A DNA stretch of 64,000 nt, taken from contig OU696579.1 in assembly GCA_916048095.2 (NCBI GenBank), forward strand, positions 9,260,663-9,324,662, read 5' to 3'. This document shows, one piece after another, positions 21,236-33,036 of this stretch (position 1 is the first letter of the stretch; every line of letters starts with the position of its first letter). This DNA comes from Sacculina carcini. Taxonomy: Eukaryota; Arthropoda; Thecostraca; Sacculinidae. The notes under the pieces were generated by a model. It saw only the letters and a program-made list of their open reading frames with translations, was not told where the DNA came from and did not search any database. The position numbers and the translations under genes were made by a program.

Positions 21236-21716
21236 TGGCCCGTGAATTTGGCCGCCTATGCGTGTGTGTTTGTTGGGCGTTGTCAAGGCTCGTTTAAGTT
21301 TGGGCGACACTGGATCACATTCGGTCAGTGTTCAGGGTGACGTATTGTCACGTGACAGTGGTGGCGGCCGCTGATTGGCTGTTGAACAACAGTGGAAGTG
21401 AGACATAAATTGTTGTGTTAGACTTGTGTGTCAGCTGTGCTCGTTCGTGTCTACAATTTCTGGTGTAGACCCAACTTCGTCCAGGTGTGTCAGATCTTCT
21501 TGTGAGGTTAGTGAGTTATTTAGAGGACATATGTACTAATGGTATTTGATACTTGTTACTTATGGTTCTTAATACTATTGGTACTTAATGGATATGTTTA
21601 TTATGTAGATTCGTTCAGGCCTATAAATCATTATATATTATTATCACAGACGATATTATTATATATGTTATTTCGTGAGCTCTCACTGTTAAACTGAAGG
21701 ATGTGTTTTATTATGT
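21236..21716 (+). other. Unassigned region with promoter-like motifs
   Basis: Contains the 12-base palindrome TGTCACGTGACA (21346-21357, an E-box core), then GATTGGCT (inverted CCAAT) at about 21373 and CATAAATTG about 35 bases later. No coding sequence follows, so this may be chance or a decayed element promoter. Confidence 0.3.
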
Positions 21717-21717
21717 A

Positions 21718-22149
21718 CTAGCAATAAAACCCGCCCGTTGTGCGGAGCAATTCATGAAATAAAATTCATATTATATTAATAAAAGAATTCAAATGAAAAA
21801 TTAAAAATTATATCAACTCCATATAAATCCTAATCAAATTAAAATTCTAAATTTCATTTTTTTGTATTTATTTTGACAAAATATGATCCCTCAACCCGCC
21901 TTATATTGAAACTCGCCCGTCGTACGGAATAATTCAGAGCTCGAATACGATCCGTTCTGGACCTTGAAGTTAAATCAGTTAGTTTAGTTTAGTAACTCGT
22001 TTTACACGGTGAAATTGAACGTTTTATTGTCTTTAGCTACTGCCCGCGGGACATTTTTATTTCATAGACATGATCCATCGCTTAGTTTACGTTTGAAGCC
22101 CCTGATTTATACCAGTGAGACCGCACAGTTATGTCACCTCATATTCAAG

Positions 22150-22197
<48 letters not shown>

Positions 22198-22223
22198 GAA
22201 CATTCCTTTTATCTATATATATA
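21718..22223 (-). mobile_element. Non-autonomous Helitron-like unit, outermost left
   Basis: On the minus strand it starts TATATATATAGATAAAAGGA, runs through GTTCTGTCTG and a (TG)n tract (22152-22192 as AC on +), and ends at CCGCACAACGGGCGGG plus CTAG at 21718-21721. A second unit starts immediately at 22224, head-to-tail, as Helitron tandem arrays do. No open frame of note. Confidence 0.55.
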
Positions 22224-23673
22224 CTAGCATTAAAACCCGCCCGTTGTGCGGAGCAATTCATAACATGAAATGTATATTCAATTCATAAAAAATATGGAAA
22301 ATTAAAAATGAAATAGGGTACACTCATAAAAATATTAATCAATTGAAAATTCCAAGTTTAATTATTTTTATTTCGACAAAATATTTCCCCTCAGTCCGCC
22401 TTAGTCATTTTTACACCCGACCGTCGTACTGAATAATTCAGAACTCGAACGAAGTCAAATCCATTGGTTTTGTGTATGGATTAATTCTACAGGGGAAATT
22501 GAACGTTCTATTGTCTATAGTTGCTGCCCGCGGAGCATTTTTATTTGAAAAAAATTACGTTTTTTCAAATGAACCATTTGACAAAATGACCTAAATAATG
22601 GAAACACTTTTTTAAACCCGCCCGTCGTGCGGAACAATTCATACAATAAAATTCATATTATATCCATAAACTATAATGAATACAAATTGAAAAGCAAAAA
22701 ATGTAACCTATAAATATCTTAACTAATAGAAAAGTCTAAATGTGAATATTTTTGTTTTTATTATGACAAATATCAACCCGCCTGATATATATATCCCCGT
22801 CGTGTGGTTTAATTCAGAACACAAACACGAAACAAACAATGAAATATTATGAAATCTTTTCATCAGAATGTTTCCAAACTATATTTATTACTTAACATCG
22901 TTCCCCAACATTATTTGCTTAAGTACTATTCTACTTTTACCGCTATAATATTTATTGCTAAAATTTATATATTTTCCGCTATCATTGAAACCCAATATAA
23001 CCTGAGTCAAACTTACCCAACCCAACCCAACCATTCAATCTTGACCGCATTCAGCCTAGTCTGAGGTGATTCAACTTATTGGTTAGTGATCACAAAATAT
23101 ACTGATTCGATCATAATTTGTAATCAGAAGACTGAGATTATCTACCCCAGGGGTCGCAAACACGCGGCCCACCAATACTTTTCTCTCAAACCGCCAATAT
23201 AGTATCGGAACCAAACTGTAAGGCAGCTAAATTCACATTTGTTGCATAATGCGATATATTTATATATCATTTAAGTCACATTTACATTAGTGAGTCTGGA
23301 TCTTGAAGTCAAGCCCGTGAGTTTTGTATATGGATTCATTCCACACGGTAAAATTGAATGTTTTGAACCCACCCGTCGTGCGGAACAATTAATAAATCAA
23401 AAGTAATACGTATTTAAATGCAAACAGCCAGTCTGATAGAAAACTCTAGATTGTAAAATATATACCAATAGAAAATTCCTGTTCTAAATTTGCATATTCT
23501 TATTATAATAATTGACGACATATTATTCAGTCAACCCGCCTCATACTTGAGCCCGCTCGTCGTCAGGAATAATTTCGAAATGTAAACACAAAATAACAAT
23601 GAATTTTTTTAGTATATAAGTGATTTTTTCCATAATATTATCTCATAATTCCCGGTTAATGCTTCCACTAATG
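22224..23673 (-). repeat. Left arm, inner Helitron-like modules
   Basis: GC-rich blocks of the CCCGCCCGTCGTGCGG type at 22236, 22617 and 23368 alternate with CAACCCGCCTTATAT/CCCGTCGTACGG-type blocks at about 22393, 22777 and 23534. A sequence with a hAT-like start, CAGGGGTCGCAAAC, lies at 23148 and is mirrored at 30437. Modules are AT-rich between the GC blocks. Confidence 0.65.
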
Positions 23674-25714
23674 CAGTGCCCGGGAAACTTTTCATTCGGC
23701 GGGCCAAAATGTAGATTTTTTGAACGCTCGGGGCCAGAAATGCGAGAAAAAACACAATTTATTGAAAATCCCTAAAACAACCACATGACAGGGCTAAAAT
23801 CACTGTATTTCACGTATAACTGTACAATTCCTGTCAATGGGAAGGATGGAACTGCTTCTTCTGATTCATAATAGCACATATGTCTGGTTTCATCCGCGAG
23901 GAAGCGATTCTTTTCATCCGCGAGGAAGCGCATCCGCTAGGGAGCGAGGAGTGTTTTCCAAATGTTATCTGTATATCTGAAATAGCGTTTCTGTTCTTCG
24001 ATTTTGAATACTTCAACTTGGAAAAGAATTGCTCACAGAGATTGCTGCCGTGCTGCGTCACTGTTTTCATTGCATGATGAAGAAGCTTCGGAGAAGATTC
24101 ATCAGAGACACAGTCTTTGTAGAACTCGAATAGTGGTTTTGACAAGGATTGTGCCTTTAAATCCATGTTGTTCTGCAGATCAATTAATTCTAACTGCAGA
24201 TTCGTGGGAGCTGTCACTGGATCAACAGAAAAAGGCATTGAGAAGATCTTGAAGTCATTTTCGTTTGGACGAAACTCTTGAAAACGCCGAGAAAACTTTG
24301 CTGTGAGTATTTCGATTTCAGTGGAGTATCTTCCTCCTTCTGGATTCAATTCTTTCTGACTTTTCAGACAAGGGAAATGATCGAAAACATTGTTCTCCAA
24401 TTGACTTTTCCAAGGAAGCAGCTTGGCTTCAAACGACTTGATATCACCAAAGAGATTGTGAACGAGTTTGTCCTTTCCCTGCATAGACACATTCAACTGA
24501 TTCAAGTTTTCAGTAATGTCGACCAAGAAGACAAAGTCGCAGAGCCACTGTTCGTCGGATAATTCCAGTAGAGGCCTTCCTTTCGACTCCATGAACTGTG
24601 CAATTTCTTCTCTCAGCTCCCACACACGTTTCAGAGTGCGCCCTCTACTCAGCTCACTTGAGAAAAGTTCAGAACGTAATTCGCAGCCAATTCCTCCAGG
24701 AGTTCTTTGAATTGGCGATGATTCACTGCCCGAGCACGGATGAAGTTCACAGTTGATATTATTTTAGCCATGATTTCCTGGAAACCAATGACCTTCGTGC
24801 ACAAAGATGATTGGTGTATGATACAGTGGCACCATATCAACGCTTGGGGAATGTTTTTGGTTTGGAGCTCTTTCTTTAACATGCCATGAAATCCTTTCTG
24901 CTCCCCGACTATTGCAGGTGCACTATCTGTGGCAATTCCAACGAGTTTTTCATAATTCAGATTCGCTTTCTTCATTGCTGAATCACACTCCTGAAAAACG
25001 TCCTTTCCAGTACAAATGTCTTTCATGGGGCACAGAGCAAGACGTTCCTCAGTTATATTGAACTCATCATCAACACCTCGCACAAAAATGGCCAGCTGAG
25101 CAGTATCTGAAATGTCCGTGCTCTCGTCAAGTGCCAAGGAAAACACTTTGAACTGAGAGGCTGCTGAGTGCAACTGGTCAGAGAGATTTTTTGACAATTC
25201 CTCGATCCTCGTACCGTCTGTCCTAGCACTCAGACTGAGACTGTTTAGAATCAGAGCTTTCTCAGGGCACATTGTGTCAAAAACTGCATTCACACACTCT
25301 TTCACAAATTCACCGTCACTGAATGGTTTCATCCTCTTTGCAATTATCTCTGAAACTACGTAGCTCGCCTTTGTGGATTTTTTTAATTCTCCGTCTGATT
25401 TGGTAAACACACTTTGTTGAGATGACAGCTTCCCCTTCAGTTCTTTGGCTTTCACAGCTCTTTGTTCTCCTTGCAACTCATCAAACTTGGAAAAGTGTTT
25501 TGACATGTAATGACGTTTGACATTGCTTACTTTGGCAACAGCGATTGTTTCTGTTCATATAAGGCAGACAATGTTTCCTCTGTTCTCTACAAAAATAGTC
25601 TCTTGTCCAGTCCACATTAAACGCACGATTTTCGGAGTAAACTTTACGTTTCTTGGATGCCATTTTTACATTGGTAAAAATTATCTGAAAAATAATGGAA
25701 AATGATTGTGACAC
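23674..25714 (-). mobile_element. Decayed hAT transposon inserted in the left arm
   Basis: The 3' terminus is recognisable at 23674 as CAGTGCCCGGGAAAC followed by GGCGGGCC, typical of hAT ends. The base before it, CACTAATG (23666-23673), is where the right arm is uninterrupted, so it marks the insertion site. The 5' terminus and second target duplication were not found; the sequence passes into unassigned DNA and then a satellite. Confidence 0.7.
23834..25670 (-). pseudogene. hAT transposase, GTF2IRD2/Charlie-like, inactive
   Basis: Starts MASKKRKVYSENRAFNVDWT as in BED-finger hAT proteins; the finger itself is degraded. The core frame (25506-24649) has GEFVKECV, ALDESTDISDTAQLAIFVRG with the first catalytic Asp, ATDSAPAIVGEQKGFHGMLK with the second, and WCHCIIHQSSLCTKVIGF. 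After a frame change near 24650-24690 it resumes LSRGRTLKRVWELREEIAQF, EWLCDF-type text and ends with CEQFFSKLKYSKSKNRN, the region of the final catalytic Glu. Near the C-terminus an ASSRMK repeat reflects a small duplication at 23888-23935. At least two frame changes make it a pseudogene. The family gave rise to the domesticated mammalian GTF2IRD2; here there is no sign of domestication. Confidence 0.85.
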
Positions 25715-26127
25715 TTACATATATGCATGAGCTGTTATCACGTACGTACATGTCTTATGTATATATGCATGTAGCCATAGCCTTAGCCTAGCCATGCTTG
25801 TCAACACTTGCACAATAAATAGTATCAATGGAATGATATTAGACGAATGACTATACGATTTCTACAATGATGTATTTTAATTCTTCACTTCGTACAATTT
25901 TTTGAGAACCTACAGGATTGAAACTTACTTCATAACAAATTACGATTAACTGGCTGTTAAGTAACTCTGTACTGCTTTCCAGGTTGTACAGTACTTTTAT
26001 TTTTTTCCGGTAAATATGGAGGCATCTGTAGCCACGATGCAATCAATGGCGGGAGCTGGTTGTACCGGCTGTATGTTGGCTAGCATTGGTGCTGCTTGCT
26101 CCAGACGGTGCGGCTGGTATGGCGCCA
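25715..26127. other. Unassigned sequence between hAT and satellite
   Basis: AT-rich with a short GC-rich stretch at 26042-26125. It may include the lost 5' end of the hAT element. No gene recognised. Confidence 0.5.
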
Positions 26128-27239
26128 GATAACATTTGTACTAGTGTTTCAATTATATCAGTGTGAGATACGTAACATTTGTAATAGTGTTTCAATTATA
26201 TCAGTGTGATATATGTAACATTTGTACTAGTGTTTCAATTATATCAGTGTGATATATGTAACATTTGTACTAGTGTTTCAATTATATCAGTGTGAGATAC
26301 GTAACATTTGTAATAGTGTTTCAATTATATCAGTGTGAGATACGTAACATTTGTAATAGTGTTTCAATTATATCAGTGTGATATATGTAACATTCGTACT
26401 AGTGTTTCAATTATATCAGTGTGAGATACGTAACATTTGTACTAGTGTTTCAATTATATCAGTGTGAGATACGTAACATTTGTACTAGTGTTTCAATTAT
26501 ATCAGTGTGAGATATGTAACATTTGTACTAGTGTTTCAATTATATCAGTGTGAGATACGTAACATTTGTACTAGTGTTTCAATTATATCAGTGTGAGATA
26601 CGTAACATTTGTACTAGTGTTTCAATTATATCAGTGTGAGATATGTAACATTTGTACTAGTGTTTCAATTATATCAGTGTGAGATACGTAACATTTGTAC
26701 TAGTGTTTCAATTATATCAGTGTGAGATATGTAACATTTGTACTAGTGTTTCAATTATATCAGTGTGATATATGTAACATTTGTACTAGTGTTTCAATTA
26801 TATCAGTGTGAGTTACGTAGTATTTGTACTAGTGTTTCAATTATATCAGTGTGAGATATGTAACATTTGTACTAGTGTTTCAATTATATCAGTGTGATAT
26901 ATGTAACATTTGTACTAGTGTTTCAATTATATCAGTGTGATATATGTAACATTTGTACTAGTGTTTCAATTATATCAGTGTGAGATATGTGACATTTGTA
27001 CTAGTGTTTCAATTATATCAGTGTGATATATGTAACATTTGTACTAGTGTTTCAATTATATCAGTGTGAGATATGTGACATTTGTACTAGTGTTTGTATT
27101 ATATCAGTGTGAGATTTGTAACATTTGTACTAGTGTTTTAATTATATCAGTGTGAGATATGTAACATTTGCACTAGTGTTTCAATTATATCAGTGTGAGA
27201 TATGTAACATTTGTACTAGTGTTTCAATTATATCAGTGT
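26128..27239. repeat. 43-bp satellite array A, about 26 copies
   Basis: Unit GAGATACGTAACATTTGTAC then TAGTGTTTCAATTATATCAGTGT. Common variants are GATATATGT for GAGATACGT and TAATAG for TACTAG. The array decays at the right into CAGTGTACGT-type fragments. Confidence 0.97.
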
Positions 27240-27295
27240 ACGTTATCAGTGTACGTGTCAGTGTAGTGTATATGTTATATTAGTATATAGATAGT

Positions 27296-27500
27296 ATAGA
27301 AAATGGACCAAGGAGGGTAGAACAGACACACAGACACACACACAGAGGATCTCTTTTATATATATAGATATATGAGTACTTTGTATATATATAGTTATAG
27401 TACACATATATACAAAGTACTCATATATCTATATATATAAAAGAGATCCTCTGTGTGTGTGTCTGTGTGTCTGTTCTACCCTCCTTGGTCCATTTTCTAT
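27296..27500. repeat. Perfect hairpin, 95-bp arms and 15-base loop
   Basis: Arms 27296-27390 and 27406-27500 are exact reverse complements, centred at 27398. Each arm includes GGACCAAGGAGGGTAGAAC, CA/TG-rich sequence, GAGGATCTC and TATATATATAGATATATGAG. Read outward from the centre each arm resembles a Helitron-like 5' end (TCATATATCTATATATAT, AAAAGAG, CTGTGTGTG). Confidence 0.97.
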
Positions 27501-27529
27501 CAGCTATTATTCGGCCACCACTTAGCTTA

Positions 27530-29300
27530 CCCGCTAACAATATATACCATCACGTTGGAAATTTTCTTGTCTACACTTTAGATTAAATTTTAAATTTCAA
27601 AAATGAAATAAAAAAAGTTATAGCGGTGAAAAGACAAAATGAACCCTGAAAAATGCGAAAATTTTGGTCAATTTTCTGAAGACCACTCCTCCTAAAACAG
27701 CAATGGTACAACTATAAAAGTTATACCACTGTGTAGAAAAATTTTTCTTCTACTCAACAAATTATAATTAATACCCAAAAATTAAATATAAAACATGTTA
27801 AATGGAAAACAATCAATCTACATTCAAAATTTTAATAAACTCCACGCGTCCGATTTTCTATACTTTTTTCTCTATTTCTCAAAAACTAATAATCACACAT
27901 CTAAATAAATAATACCATCATGCTGGGAATTTTGTTTGCTACAACACGGTATAATTTTTAATTTTCGAAAGTGTATTAAACAAAAGTTACGGCGGTGTGA
28001 AGTGTAAATGACAAAAAAGCAAAAAGGCAAAATTAGCACAAAAAACGTGAATATTTTGGTCAATATTCCGCTATCTATTCCTCATATACCAGCAATGGTA
28101 CAGCTATAAAAATTATACTATTGTGTAGATAATTTTGTGTTCTACAAGAAAAGTTATAATTTATACCCACAAATGATACAAAAAACGTGTACAATTGGCA
28201 AAATTCTCAAATACATTCAAAATTACACTTGAACACCGGGTGATTAAAATTAATTCATTTTTCTACCCATTTCTCAGGAACTATTTGTCACACATTACAA
28301 TAAATTATACCATCGTGCTAGAAATTTTGTTTTCTACAATACGGTATAATTAGTAATTTTCCAAAGTGTATCTGAAGGACGTTACGGGGGTGTAAAATCA
28401 AACGGACATATTGCCAATTTGACAGCTATTATGCGCACTTGCGATTACACATGAATATACACTGATTTAATTTCACTGAAGTCCAATCACAATTTACGCA
28501 CTTGCGATTACACAGGAATATACTACTGTGTAGAGAATCTTGTGTTCTACAATATAAGTTATAATTTATACCCACAAATGATACAAAAAACGTGTAAAAT
28601 TGGCAAAATTCGCAAATACATCCAAAATTACACTTGAACAACGGGCGACTAAAATTAATTCATTTTTCTACTATTTATCAGTAACTATTTGTTATACATG
28701 AAAATAAATTATACCATCGTGCTAGAAATTTTGTTTTCTACAATACGGTATAATTTTTAATTTTCCAAAGTGTATCTAAAGGAAGTTACGGCGATGTAAA
28801 GTCAAAATGTCATGTTGCCAATTCGACAGCTATTATGCGCACTTGCGATTACACATGAATATACACTGATTTAATTTCACTGAAGTCCAATCACAATTTA
28901 CGCACTTGCGATTACACAGGAATATACTACTGTGTAGAGAATTTTGTGTTCTACAATATAAGCTATAATTTATACCCACAAATGGTACAAAAAACGTGTA
29001 AAATTGGCAAAATTCTCAAATACATCCAAAATTACACTTGAACACCGGGCGACTAAAATTTATTTATTTTTTTTCTATTTCATAGTAACTATTTGTTATA
29101 CATAAAAATAAATTATACCATCGTGCTAGAAATTTTGTTTTCTACAATACGGTATAATCTGTAATATTCCAAAGGGTATCTGAAGGAAGTTACGGCGGTG
29201 TAAAGTCAAAAGGACATATTGCCAATTTGACAGCTCTTATGCGCACTTGCGATTACACAGGAATATACACCGATTAAATTTCACTGAAGCCCAATCACAA
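27530..29300 (+). repeat. Tandem block of ~400-bp modules, four to five copies
   Basis: The phrase GAAATTTTGTTTTCTACAAT and its variants recur at about 27555, 27918, 28318, 28723 and 29124, spaced 363, 400, 405 and 401 bases. Each later module also holds GTTACGGCGGTGTAAAGTC, CTTGCGATTACACA and CACTTGAACACCGGGCGACT. AT-rich, without a gene. Confidence 0.85.
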
Positions 29301-29399
29301 TTTAGAATGCATCATATTATCTCCAAGCATGTATGGTGTGGTTTTTTTGCGTACAGTTTAATTAATGCTACACTATACTGTATAGAAAATCTTTATTGT

Positions 29400-31710
29400 C
29401 CTCAATATTTACACATCAAATGTTCCGCACGACGGGCGGGTAAAATGCTACTTGGAACAAAGTAAGCTAATGAATTTTACTGTGTAATTTAATTGGTTTA
29501 ATTTCAAGTTGCATACGCTTAAGTTGCATAAGGATACGGGTTGTAATATCATGCAATGCCAAGTATATGCATATGCTTTTTTAGAGGAAGCATTAATCTG
29601 GAATTATAGAGATGTTTCATTGTTTTGATAGTGTTACACCTCTGAATTACTACACACGAAGGACGGGTGTGAATTTGAGTAGTGTTGAGGGAAAAACATC
29701 GTCAATAATTAAAACAAGAATTTACAAATTTGACTTTTCTATTGGTCGTTTTTCATCAATTTTCTTTGTGTTTGTTTCGTGTTTGAGTTCTGAATTATTC
29801 CGCGCGACGGGCAGCTTTAAATATGAGGCGGGTTGTGGAAAAACATAATTGTTTTCTAAATTGAAACATAAATTTTACATTTAGACTTTTATATTAGCTA
29901 AAACTTTCCTGTGGGTTTGTTTTTCTTTTTCAATTTGCACTAATTTTTTATGAATTGAACATTAATTATATTTTATAAACTGTTCCGCACGACGGGCGAA
30001 TTAAATGTATCTATAAAGAGTGGGTTTAAATGATAGCGAGGTATATGATATTTTGCTAGCAGTAAATATTCTAGCGATAAAAGTAGGATAGCTCTTAAGC
30101 AAATGATTTTGGAGAATGATGTGAACCTTTAAATATATTTTGCGATCTGATGATATATGTATTAGGAATAATACGTAGCAGAATATAGATTGCATAATAT
30201 AATATCGGCTGTAATATCAAGGGCTGTAATATCGGTGTAATCCAAAAAATAACAACTGTATGAATATGATGCATTAGTGGAAGCATTAACCGGGAATTAT
30301 GAGATAATATGAAAATGGTGTATAATTATATCGCAATATGCAACAAATGTGAACTTAGCTGCCTTACAGTTTGGTCCCGATACTATATTGGCGGGTTGAG
30401 AGAAAATTATTGGTGGGCCGCGTGTTTGGGACCCCTGGGGTAGATAATCTCAGTCTTCTGATTACAAATTATGATCGCATCAGTATATTTTGTGATCACA
30501 AACTAATAAGTTAAATCACCTCAGACTAGGCTGAGAGCGGTCAAGATTGGATGATTGGGTTGGGTTGGGTAGGTTTGACTCAGGTTATATTGGGTTTTAA
30601 TGATAGCGGAAAATATATACATTTTAACAATAAATATTATAGCGGAAAAAGTGAAATAGTACTTAAGCAAATGATATTGGGGAATGATGTTAAGTAATAT
30701 ATATAGTTTGGAAACATTCTGATGAAAAGATTTCATCATCTTTCATTGTTTGTTTCGTGTTAGTGTTCTGAATTATACCACAAGACGGGCAGATTTATAT
30801 ATCAGGCGGGTTGAGGGATAGTATTTGTCAAAATAAGAACAAAAATATTCACATTTAGACTTTTCTATTGTTTAAGATATTTAAAGGTTACATTTTTTGG
30901 TTTTCAATTTGTATTCATTATATTTTATGGATTTGATATGAATTTTATTGTATGAATTGTTCCGCACGACGGGCGGGTTTGAAAAAAGTGTTTTTTAGTT
31001 CATTTTTTCAAATGGTTCATTAAAAATTTTTTTTTAAATAAAATTGCTCCGCGGGCAGCAAATATAGACAATAGAACGTTCAATTTCCCCTTTAGAATTA
31101 ATCCATACACAAAACCAATGGATTTGACTTCAAATATGAATTTTATTGTATGAATTGTTCCGCACGACGGGCGGGTTTAAAAAAAGTGTTTCCATTTTTT
31201 AGTTCATTTTTTCAAATGGTTCATATAAAAAGGTATTTTTAACGGGCGGGCTTTAATGCTATATATATACATAAAGAAGAAATTATTTGTCTGTCTGTGT
31301 ACGTATGCTTGAATATAAGGTGACATAATTGCGCTGGTTCATGGTTCACTGGTTCAATGATCAGGGGCTTCAAACGCAAACGAAGAGATGGCTCATTTTT
31401 ATGAAATAAAAATGTCCCGCGGGCAGCAATAAAACGTTCAATTTCACCGTGCAGGATGAATTCATATACAAAACTAATGGATTTGACCTCAAGAACCAGA
31501 ACGGATGGTGTTCGAGTTCTGAATTATTCCGCACGTCGGCCGGGTTTAAATATGAGGCGGGCTGAGTGAAAATATTTTGTCAAAATAAAATTAAAATAAT
31601 GAAATTTAGACTTTTTAATTGATTAAGGTTTTTATGAGTTTGCCTTATTCATTTTTAATTTGCAATATTTTTATGAATTGCTCCGCACAACGGGCGGGTT
31701 TTAATGCTAG
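29400..31710 (+). repeat. Right arm and inner Helitron-like modules
   Basis: GC blocks CCGCACGACGGGCGGG at 29425, about 29984, 30962 and 31160, and CCGCACAACGGGCGGG at 31682, the last followed by TTTTAATGCTAG ending at 31710. From about 30271 outward it mirrors the left arm; 29400-30270 holds extra modules with no left partner. A second partial unit begins near 31252 (TATATATATACATAAAG, then TGTCTGTCTG). Confidence 0.65.
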
Positions 31711-31873
31711 TAATATATATTTTATATATTATATATATAAACTGTGTACATATGTATATACACATATATACAAAGTATATAGATTAGTATATAGATAGTA
31801 TATAGAGATAGTATATAGTTATATAGATATGTATATGTAATGTTATAATGTGATACATTACAAGAATTACATT
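31711..31873. repeat. TA-rich junction
   Basis: Low-complexity TATA and TAGATAGTATATAG sequence. ATTAGTATATAGATAGTATA occurs here (about 31783) and also, nearly identically, at 27278-27298 on the left of the hairpin, so both may derive from the same flank. Confidence 0.7.
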
Positions 31874-31875
31874 AT

Positions 31876-33036
31876 ATATGTAACATTTGTACTAGTGTTT
31901 CAATTATATCAGTGTGATATATGTAACATTTGTACTAGTGTTTCAATTATATCAGTGTGAGATACGTAACATTTGTACTAGTGTTTCAATTATATCAGTG
32001 TGAGATATGTAACATTTGCACTAGTGTTTCAATTATATCAGTGCGAGATACTTAGAATTTGTACTAGTGTTTCAATTATATCAGTGTGAGATATGTAACA
32101 TTTGTACTAGTGTTTCAATTATATCAGTGTGAGATACGTAACATTTGTACTAGTGCTTCAATTATATCAGTGTGAGATACGTAACATTTGTACTAGTGTT
32201 TCAATTATATCAGTGCGAGATATGTAACATTTGTACTATTGTTTCAATTATATCAGTGTGAGATACGTAACATTTGTACTAGTGTTTCAATTATATCAGT
32301 GTGAGATACGTAACATTTGTACTAGTGCTTCAATTATATCAGTGTGAGATACGTAACATTTGTACTAGTGTTTCAATTATATCAGTGTGAGATACGTAAC
32401 ATTTGTACCAGTGTTTCAATTATATCAGTGTGAGATACGTAATAGTTGTACAAGTGTTTCAATTATATCAGTGTGAGATATGTAATATTTGCACTAGTGT
32501 TTCAATTATATCAGTGTGAGATATGTGATATTTGCACTAGTGTTTCAATTATATCAGTGTGAGATACGTAACATTTGTACTAGTGTTTCAATTATATCAG
32601 TGTGAGATACGTAACATTTGTACTAGTGTTTCAATTATATCAGTGTGAGATAGGTAAAATTTGTACTAGTGTTTCAATTATATCAGTTTGATATATGTAA
32701 CATTTGTACTAGCGTTTCAATTATATCAGTGTGATATATGTAACATTCGTACTAGTGTTTCAATTATATCAGTGTGAGATACGTAACATTTGTACTAGTA
32801 TCTCAATTATATCAGTGTGAGATACGTAACATTTGTACTAGTATCTCAATTATATCAGTGTGAGATAGGTAAAATTTGTACTAGTGTTTCAATTATATCA
32901 GTTTGATATATGTAACATTTGTACTAGTGTTTCAATTATATCAGTGTGAAGATATGTAACATTTGTACTAGCGTTTCAATTATATCAGTGTGAGATATGT
33001 AACATTTGTACTAGCGTTTCAATTATATCAGTGTGA
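31876..33036. repeat. 43-bp satellite array B, about 27 copies
   Basis: Same unit and orientation as array A, with private variants such as TAGTATCTCAATT, TAGTGCTTC, GATAGGTAAAAT and TAGCGTTTC. It leads directly into the 11-bp satellite. Confidence 0.97.

Larger units (their letters stand above)
21718..31710. mobile_element. Foldback-like 10-kb inverted structure with Helitron-like ends
   Basis: Left arm 21718-23673 and right arm about 30271-31710 are inverted copies. Outer ends are CTAG followed inward by a gap and ACCCGCCCGTTGTGCGGAGC on the left, and its reverse complement on the right. In the best stretch checked (23148-23260 against 30325-30437) about 94% of bases agree by eye. Each arm is modular, made of repeated units bearing CCGCACGACGGGCGGG-type GC-rich blocks. 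Between the arms lie a hAT transposase, a 43-bp satellite, a hairpin and a 400-bp tandem block. The CTAG end preceded by a small CCGC/GCGG hairpin, with T after CTAG, suits Helitron 3' ends (inference); no Rep-helicase gene is present. Confidence 0.65.

Noticed and set aside
22849-23064. Mirrored open frames MKSFHQNVSKLY... in both arms (also 30521-30739)
   Set aside because: Both are in the inverted modules, AT-rich, without domains; their mirror identity comes from the arm duplication rather than from coding constraint.
23148-30437. A single 7.3-kb hAT element with CAGGGGTC ends
   Set aside because: The inverted similarity continues well outside these ends, so they are part of the arms; the hAT transposase has its own different end at 23674.
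26128-33036. CRISPR-like array in the 43-bp repeats
   Set aside because: The whole 43-bp unit repeats with no unique spacers, and the genome is animal.
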